Shown here: in pieces, positions 6,701 to 10,032 of the stretch
How positions within the stretch are numbered: the stretch's first letter is position 1
Layout of the letters: each line of letters begins with the position of its first letter
Origin: an uncultured Flavobacteriales bacterium
GTDB lineage: Bacteria; Bacteroidota; Bacteroidia; Flavobacteriales_D; SKUL01
Assembly (NCBI GenBank): GCA_937911795.1
Contig: CALDPJ010000391.1
Coordinates: forward strand, 1-10,032
Reading direction: 5' to 3'
DNA: 10,032 nt
Notes under the pieces: generated by a model
The model's input: the letters and a program-made list of their open reading frames with translations, nothing else
What the model was told of the DNA's origin: nothing
The model's database searches: none
Program-made: the position numbers and the translations under genes

Positions 6701-8129
6701 AAATTCAGGAACACCCGAATTCACGTTCCACTGGTCCGGCAGCGATTCTCAACAAGCTATCGCAACCAATCTGGCGGCCGGTCCACATTCGGTTATTGTT
6801 GTAGATGCAAATCAATGTACGGACAGCCTTGAATTTCAAATTAACGAACCCGAACCGCTTGATATTTCTGTAACCGCCGACACTCTTGTTTGTATTGGTA
6901 CAATGGCTGAAATATCCGCAACTTCTACCGGTGGTGTGGGTACTTATACTTATCACTGGAGTCACAATCTTCCGTCTAACGCAAACCAGCAGGTAGAGAT
7001 GAATGCAAACACCATTTTTGATGTGTATGCTTCGGATGCAAATGGTTGTGTAACAGCACCGGAATCCATTGGAGTTAATGTCATTTCCATGTCTGCAAAT
7101 CTGCTGGACGTGATGAGTGGCCCGGGTGTCTGTTCTGGTGAAACAACCACGGTTGCGGCTCAGTACAACGGAGATCATCCTCCCTACACTTATCAGTGGA
7201 GCCACAACCTTCCAAATGGTGCCGGACCACATTCGGTAAATCCTGGAGAATCCACGAATTATACGGTTACTGTTAATGATCATTGCGGAAATGAAGTTGA
7301 AAAAGAAGTTCCGGTAACGATCTATCCTTTGCCGGTAGTTGATCTTCCCTCGATGATGGCCGAGGGTTGCGAAGATTTGTCGGTGATGTATACCGATTCG
7401 CTCAACGATTCTTCCACTCATTCGTGGGTTTGGACGATAGATGACGATCAGATTTTTAATGGTCAGACGCTGAACTATGTATTCGCTGAACCCGGAATGC
7501 ACACGGTTGATTTGTCGGTGGTGAGTTTTCAGGGATGCCAGGCGGAAACGACAGCTCCTTCACTGGTAATGGTATTTCCCTCACCGGTGGCAGATTTTTC
7601 TGCGAATCCATGGGAAACAGGTATCGACGACGCAGAAGTTCATTTTACTGATCTGTCAACAGGCGACATCATTTCCTGGAACTGGAATTTTGCCGATGGT
7701 TCATCAGCGGTAATTCAAAACCCCACCCATACGTACGGAGATACAGGAACGTATTATGTGCAGCTAATTGTAGAAAACGAATACGAATGTATAAGCAGAA
7801 TTGAAAAGCCGGTGCGCATTTATCCGTATTACAATGTTGTTATTCCGAATGCTTTTACGCCCACATCCAACAACAACGGGTACTACGATCCAAACAATCC
7901 GGACAATGACATCTTCTACGTTTTCGCCGATTATGTTGAAGAGTTCAGGATGAGCATTTTCAATCGTTGGGGAGAACTAATTTTTGAAAGCACCGATTTT
8001 CAACGCGGCTGGAACGGTTGGTACCGTGATGAACCTTGTCCGCAGGACGTGTATGTATACAAAGTTGAATTCACCTTCAGCGACGGAGTTAAAGAGACTC
8101 GTGTTGGTAACGTAACACTTTTCAGATGA
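3756..8129 (+). CDS. Giant modular secreted protein with T9SS type B (gliding motility-associated) C-terminal domain
   Basis: A 1457-residue cell-surface or secreted protein. I start at ATG 3756; a TTG three codons earlier is in frame but unnecessary. Domains in order: signal peptide (1 to about 26, hydrophobic core then VQG-Q); lamin-tail-like domain (about 49-190, with INELM and GEWIELYNP); a SprB-like repeat (about 275-335, GGVAPYTFLWDD); three 52-residue repeats with CxxxxxYxLPDG and (G)CDS/T motifs (about 338-490); three 234-residue composite super-repeats (500-1201) rich in GGTxxYxYxWS and YTVTVSDxCGN; two PKD-like domains (about 1202-1277 and 1278-1357, the latter with WNWNFADGS and HTYGDTGTY); and the C-terminal domain (about 1358-1457: VIPNAFTPTSNNNG, FNRWGELIFES, GWNGWYRDEPCPQDVYVYKV). 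That last domain is the T9SS type B sorting signal (TIGR04131/CHU_C), which directs export across the outer membrane. Acidic residues and paired Cys suggest extracellular beta-sandwich modules. It is probably an adhesin-like filament as in SprB; the ligand is unknown. Confidence 0.92.
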   Translation: MSYTANHLLKVFPALIIGLCPFIVQGQFTADLTSTENTNCSGTQCDYDGPSILINELMMTPLSGDGSLWGGSFNQAGEWIELYNPNICEPIDISCYYLGNNANDNSPYPGGYVIPPGTVVPPAGFALIRGVNAAPVPSALLVENGGNVVELVVTGEGVCVGGGSRLWFPNAGGWFAFYDNNGVPQDAVSWANQSNIDKVPCVPVLGGCNFSGPLASYNDFPNDRKEYILNQSSANFQGSSHRRIPDGGAWGSPGSPTYATCNSGCVDVDFSVCNGTATATPQGGVAPYTFLWDDVQNQTTQTAEQLCAGEYCVTIIDALNDTIQQCVIVVDASYEQHITDGFCEGDTYTLPDNSTVTEAGEYTLMFQTAGDCDSLITVELEMYPVYHYDLTAEICANDVYTLPDGTEVSETGIYEQTFQTIHGCDSTYTVDLTVIPGINVPVSAEICHGSSYVLPDGTEVDEAGLYEVLISGSPACDTLYVVDVQVYDPIQIDTDLYENISCSGQADGTISLSVSGGTAPYTYAWSDGVDHGSEATGLDAGTYTVLVSDENNCENEATFEISEPLSVALTAISDTLICFGTELNLTALATGGTGDFEYHWSHTTSTNATSNVTPEDDATYTVSATDENGCTTETITINVSVITMQSELLETLPGTPVCQGEETTVEAFYNGDHPPYHYTWSHGLPDGPGPHVVSPEETTSYTVTVSDDCGNSVSAEMEIIIRSLPVAEVLSNDVSCNGLEDGSAEIVVTGGTPDYNYVWSNGNATSSAENLAPGSYYVFVFDAFQCANIAAVTIAEPAVVELQANADTLICLGTSAELNATATGGTENFTYHWNENLTDQSSHLVSPENTTAYSVYASDENGCQSETIEMTVEVITMEADLLTITPGDPVCSGGSSEVVASYDGAHPPYSYVWSNGLPDGPGPHSVSPDETANYSVTVSDLCGNSVTGTTTIEIYPNPEPILGEVSEVICHGESNGTATVLVNSGTPEFTFHWSGSDSQQAIATNLAAGPHSVIVVDANQCTDSLEFQINEPEPLDISVTADTLVCIGTMAEISATSTGGVGTYTYHWSHNLPSNANQQVEMNANTIFDVYASDANGCVTAPESIGVNVISMSANLLDVMSGPGVCSGETTTVAAQYNGDHPPYTYQWSHNLPNGAGPHSVNPGESTNYTVTVNDHCGNEVEKEVPVTIYPLPVVDLPSMMAEGCEDLSVMYTDSLNDSSTHSWVWTIDDDQIFNGQTLNYVFAEPGMHTVDLSVVSFQGCQAETTAPSLVMVFPSPVADFSANPWETGIDDAEVHFTDLSTGDIISWNWNFADGSSAVIQNPTHTYGDTGTYYVQLIVENEYECISRIEKPVRIYPYYNVVIPNAFTPTSNNNGYYDPNNPDNDIFYVFADYVEEFRMSIFNRWGELIFESTDFQRGWNGWYRDEPCPQDVYVYKVEFTFSDGVKETRVGNVTLFR
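4767..5225 (+). repeat. Three tandem 52-codon protein repeats within the surface protein
   Basis: Copies start near 4767, 4923 and 5079. The first Cys of each copy recurs exactly every 52 codons (156 nt). The shared pattern is C-x5-Y-x-LPD-x3-V-x3-G-Y/L-Y-E, then (G/A)CD(S/T) about 30 residues after the first Cys. Similarity is clear in protein and modest in DNA, so these are old duplications. Confidence 0.8.
5253..7358 (+). repeat. Three tandem 234-codon composite super-repeats within the surface protein
   Basis: Units are approximately 5253-5954, 5955-6656 and 6657-7358. Each contains, in the same order, a SprB-like module (starting near ISC, VSC or VIC and ending xxEP), an Ig-like module with DTL(I/V)C(F/L/I)GT and ending VI(T/S)M, and a third module with PPYxYxWSxxLP(D/N)G and CGN. 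The first Cys of the SprB-like module repeats at exactly 234 residues; the other module Cys residues repeat at 233 then 235. The whole three-module block was duplicated as a unit. Confidence 0.88.
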
Positions 8130-9124
8130 TGAGATTCTACAAATATTTACTGCTGGTTTCATTGGCTGCCGGCCATGGTTTCATCTCTGCACAGGATGTC
8201 CAGTTTTCGCAACCTTACAGCGCGCCAATGTTGCTGAATCCAGCGTTTGCGGGCTCCTCAGCCGCTACCCGGTTTGCCCTGAACTACCGAAACCAATGGC
8301 CGGGCCTGGACCACAACTATCAGGCAATGGGTGCAGGAGCCGATTTTTTTGTAAAAGAATTAAGAGGTGGTCTTGGTATTTCATTTGTTCGCGATGTTGC
8401 CGGCACGCATAAGCTCAGCAACACGCAGGTAGCAGTAAAATACAGTCAGCATATTGCGCTTAGCCGGTGGTCGAATCTGGCGGTAGGAATTGAAGGCGGT
8501 TATGGACAGCGGCAATTCGATAGCAGCAAGCTTTTGTTTGCCGATCAGGTGATCAATGAAAGCAACTTCAGCCAGGACGAACGCGGCGCCTTTCCGGCCA
8601 CCTATTACGGCGACCTTTCTGCCGGAATTATGTACTACAACGAAGATCTGTGGGTTGGTTTTTCGATGCACCATCTCAACCGGCCCAACCAGTCGCTGCT
8701 GGGTGGCGAAGACCGGATTCCAACTAAATTTTCTGTCCATGGGGGTTGGATACTTCCAATTGCGGCGCACAAGGAAAGTCAGAATGGTAAAAGTCTGAGG
8801 TTGATGGTCAATTATAAAGCTCAGGGCAAATGGGATCAAACCGATCTTGGAATGATGTATTCAGTGAAAGGCATAAACATGGGTTTGTGGTATCGTGGAA
8901 TTCCATTCAAACCGTACGAGCCGGGATACCAGAACAACGAATCGCTGGTACTGCTATTGGGATATGAATTCAAAAGCGGTCTTTCAATTGGATACAGCTA
9001 TGATCTAACGCTAAGCCGACTTGCCGCCCACAGTGGGGGCGCGCACGAAATAGCCGTGATTTATGAAGTCATGAACAGCCGGAAAAAGCTGCGCAAAAGA
9101 ATTGTGCCTTGTGCTAAGTTCTAA
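8126..9124 (+). CDS. PorP/SprF family type IX secretion system outer-membrane protein
   Basis: The 332-residue protein has a signal peptide (MMRFYKYLLLVSLAAGHGF, cleavage near SAQ at 21-23) followed by the family hallmark QDVQFSQPYSAPMLLNPAFAGS (23-44). A run of alternating amphipathic strands typical of an outer-membrane beta-barrel follows, with a short basic tail ending PCAKF. PorP/SprF proteins work with the T9SS. SprF is needed for SprB secretion in Flavobacterium, and type B C-terminal domains generally depend on a cognate PorP/SprF-like partner. The gene starts inside the stop of the surface-protein gene (ATGATG; either Met is possible), so the two are translationally coupled and this protein is the likely dedicated partner of the upstream gene. 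Length is normal and no defect is visible. It is not the core T9SS PorP of the main gld/por cluster as far as context shows. Confidence 0.9.
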   Translation: MMRFYKYLLLVSLAAGHGFISAQDVQFSQPYSAPMLLNPAFAGSSAATRFALNYRNQWPGLDHNYQAMGAGADFFVKELRGGLGISFVRDVAGTHKLSNTQVAVKYSQHIALSRWSNLAVGIEGGYGQRQFDSSKLLFADQVINESNFSQDERGAFPATYYGDLSAGIMYYNEDLWVGFSMHHLNRPNQSLLGGEDRIPTKFSVHGGWILPIAAHKESQNGKSLRLMVNYKAQGKWDQTDLGMMYSVKGINMGLWYRGIPFKPYEPGYQNNESLVLLLGYEFKSGLSIGYSYDLTLSRLAAHSGGAHEIAVIYEVMNSRKKLRKRIVPCAKF

Positions 9125-9217
9125 TCTACCTCCAGAAGAAGTTCACCGCGCTCCGCAATGATTCGATCCTTTTCAGATCCTGCGCTCAATCGCACAATAT
9201 TTGTTTATCTAAAAGCG

Positions 9218-9225
9218 TATCATTG
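9218..9225 (+). promoter_or_regulatory. Possible -7 promoter element (TATCATTG) before the sensor-like gene
   Basis: One mismatch to TAnnTTTG, 26 nt before the ATG at 9252, the same distance as the rimB element. A TTG (9201-9203) lies 14 nt upstream, too close for a standard -33 box. The preceding 9125-9217 holds no gene and no terminator I can support. Confidence 0.25.
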
Positions 9226-9251
9226 AAGAACATTTACTTCAATCCATCGCT

Positions 9252-9914
9252 ATGAAATGGACGTATAGCATTCAGCAAAAAACCACAGCGGCGGTATTGC
9301 TGGCCGCAATATTCGCAGTCATATTTATCGTCAATCGAATTGAGAACAACAAAATCAACGAGCTCGGAAAATCGATGAACTCGGTTTACGAGGACCGGCT
9401 GATGGTGGAGAATTATATTTTCAGGCTTTCCGGGTTGTTGTACGAGAAGAAAATTCTGCTCGACCAATGTGTCGGAATGGAACAAGGTGAAGAATACTTT
9501 CGGTATCTGCGCGACCAGAATACAGCCATCGCTCTGCTGGTTGAGGATTACGATCGAACACAATTAACTGAGCAGGAAGCAACCTTATTTAACGATTTCA
9601 AGAATCAGCTTCTGGTCATTCAGAACCAGGAATCCCGTTTCCTGAATTCAGATGACGGGAGTAATGAAGTACTCGCTTCTTCGCTCAATGCATCATTTCA
9701 AAATGCAAACGTGCTGCTGATGGGTCTTTCGAACGTTCAGATTAATGTTGGTAAATCTGTCAATGAGCGGTCCAAGGAACTCGTTGCCGGCAGCACCATT
9801 CTAACCCGGTTCGAACTGGGAATGCTGGTCATCATCGGCATCCTGATTCATGCGCTGATTTTTACTTCCAGGTCGGTTATGAAAAAAGCCATTGGCCAGC
9901 CGAATCTGAATTGA
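9252..9914 (+). CDS. Membrane protein with a four-helix-bundle MCP-type periplasmic sensor domain, no signalling domain
   Basis: The 220-residue protein has one membrane helix near the N-terminus (about 12-28), a long helical periplasmic region (about 30-186), a second membrane helix (about 187-206) and a cytoplasmic tail of only about 14 residues. The segment MNSVYEDRLMVENYIFRLSG (42-61) followed by LLYEKKILL matches the first helix of the 4HB_MCP domain (PF12729), which in chemoreceptors and histidine kinases binds small ligands between the two membrane helices. Here no HAMP, methylation, kinase or cyclase domain follows, because the frame stops at 9914. Such short forms occur in Bacteroidota, and their partners are unknown. 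It could sense a periplasmic signal for a separate protein or be structural. The upstream gene ends 127 bp earlier, so it is probably a separate transcript. The domain call is fairly good; the function is unassigned. Confidence 0.7.
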   Translation: MKWTYSIQQKTTAAVLLAAIFAVIFIVNRIENNKINELGKSMNSVYEDRLMVENYIFRLSGLLYEKKILLDQCVGMEQGEEYFRYLRDQNTAIALLVEDYDRTQLTEQEATLFNDFKNQLLVIQNQESRFLNSDDGSNEVLASSLNASFQNANVLLMGLSNVQINVGKSVNERSKELVAGSTILTRFELGMLVIIGILIHALIFTSRSVMKKAIGQPNLN

Positions 9915-9924
9915 TTCTTAGATC

Positions 9925-9959
9925 TCGCGCAAGCATTAGCGAAAGCGATGCTTGTGTGC
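9925..9959 (+). repeat. 35-nt structured repeat, copy 1
   Basis: The arms CGCGCAAGCAT (9926-9936) and ATGCTTGTGTG (9948-9958) form an 11-bp stem if two G-U pairs are allowed. The cap can fold as GC-GAAA-GC with a GNRA-type tetraloop. It begins 10 nt after the stop of the sensor-like gene. No T-run follows, so it is not an obvious intrinsic terminator. I cannot assign it to a named family. Confidence 0.75.
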
Positions 9960-9990
9960 CTTGTACTACTTGATCTCTCTATCCTCTCTA

Positions 9991-10025
9991 TCGCGCAAGC
10001 ATTAGCGATAGCGGTGCTTGTGTGC
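9991..10025 (+). repeat. 35-nt structured repeat, copy 2
   Basis: It matches copy 1 at 33 of 35 positions, with the unit starting 66 nt later. The two changes are in the tetraloop (GAAA to GATA, 10009) and at the innermost stem position (A to G, 10014), which turns a T-A pair into a T-G wobble. The arms are 9992-10002 and 10014-10024. The window ends 7 nt later, so more copies could follow. Confidence 0.75.
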
Positions 10026-10032
10026 TTACCTT

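Noticed and set aside
6705..7502. 265-codon open frame on the minus strand inside the surface-protein gene
   Set aside because: It lies antisense to well-supported super-repeats and PKD-like sequence, shows no recognisable domain, and is rich in Arg, Ile and His as expected from the complement of Thr/Asn/Asp-rich coding DNA. Other antisense frames in 4395-5587 are rejected for the same reason.
8381..8839. 152-codon minus-strand frame inside the PorP/SprF gene
   Set aside because: The plus-strand product has the family motif, signal peptide and typical C-terminus across the whole stretch; the antisense frame has none.
9925..10025. CRISPR array start: two 35-nt repeats with a 31-nt spacer
   Set aside because: The dimensions fit, but only two copies are visible, they differ at internal positions, the long hairpin fills almost the whole repeat, the spacer is a low-complexity C/T-rich run, and no cas gene is present. 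More identical repeats with unique spacers beyond 10032 would reopen this.

Overview
The window looks like chromosomal DNA from a member of the Bacteroidota. The evidence is a very large secreted protein with a type IX secretion (T9SS) type B C-terminal domain, a PorP/SprF-family gene overlapping its end, Bacteroidota-type -7 promoter elements (TAnnTTTG) in front of two operons, and no strong Shine-Dalgarno sequences at the starts. I cannot name the genus. No transposase, integrase, phage gene, rRNA or tRNA was recognised.

Left end (1-2038). A left-truncated AIR-synthase/HypE-like gene is coupled through ATGA to a ThiE-like gene that stops after 97 codons, about half the usual length. Converging on it is an ettA-type ABC-F gene, also broken: it loses its homology in the middle of NBD2. 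Both genes fail at the same place (about 692-705), next to a short sequence that fits both. The simplest reading is one join, from a deletion or an assembly/cloning chimera, that removed the 3' ends of both genes and whatever lay between them.

Minus-strand modification operon (2092-3452). A retropepsin-like RimB-type protease gene and a RimK-type ATP-grasp ligase gene overlap by 4 nt. They probably add or trim glutamate residues on ribosomal protein S6 or another target. Both this operon and ettA carry the same -7 octamer (TACCTTTG) just upstream of the start codon.

Divergent spacer (3487-3755). About 270 bp without a gene, holding two inverted repeats and no promoter I recognise for the rightward gene.

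T9SS surface-protein operon (3756-9124). A 1457-residue secreted modular protein has a signal peptide, a lamin-tail-like domain, a SprB-like repeat, three 52-residue repeats, three 234-residue composite super-repeats, two PKD-like domains and a gliding-motility/T9SS type B C-terminal domain. It overlaps by 4 nt a PorP/SprF-like outer-membrane protein, its presumed secretion or anchoring partner.

Right end (9252-10032). A small inner-membrane protein has a periplasmic four-helix-bundle MCP-type sensor domain but no cytoplasmic signalling module. Ten bases after its stop comes the first of two 35-nt structured repeats (66-nt period). Their base pairs point to a folded RNA read from the plus strand. 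The set may continue past the window edge.
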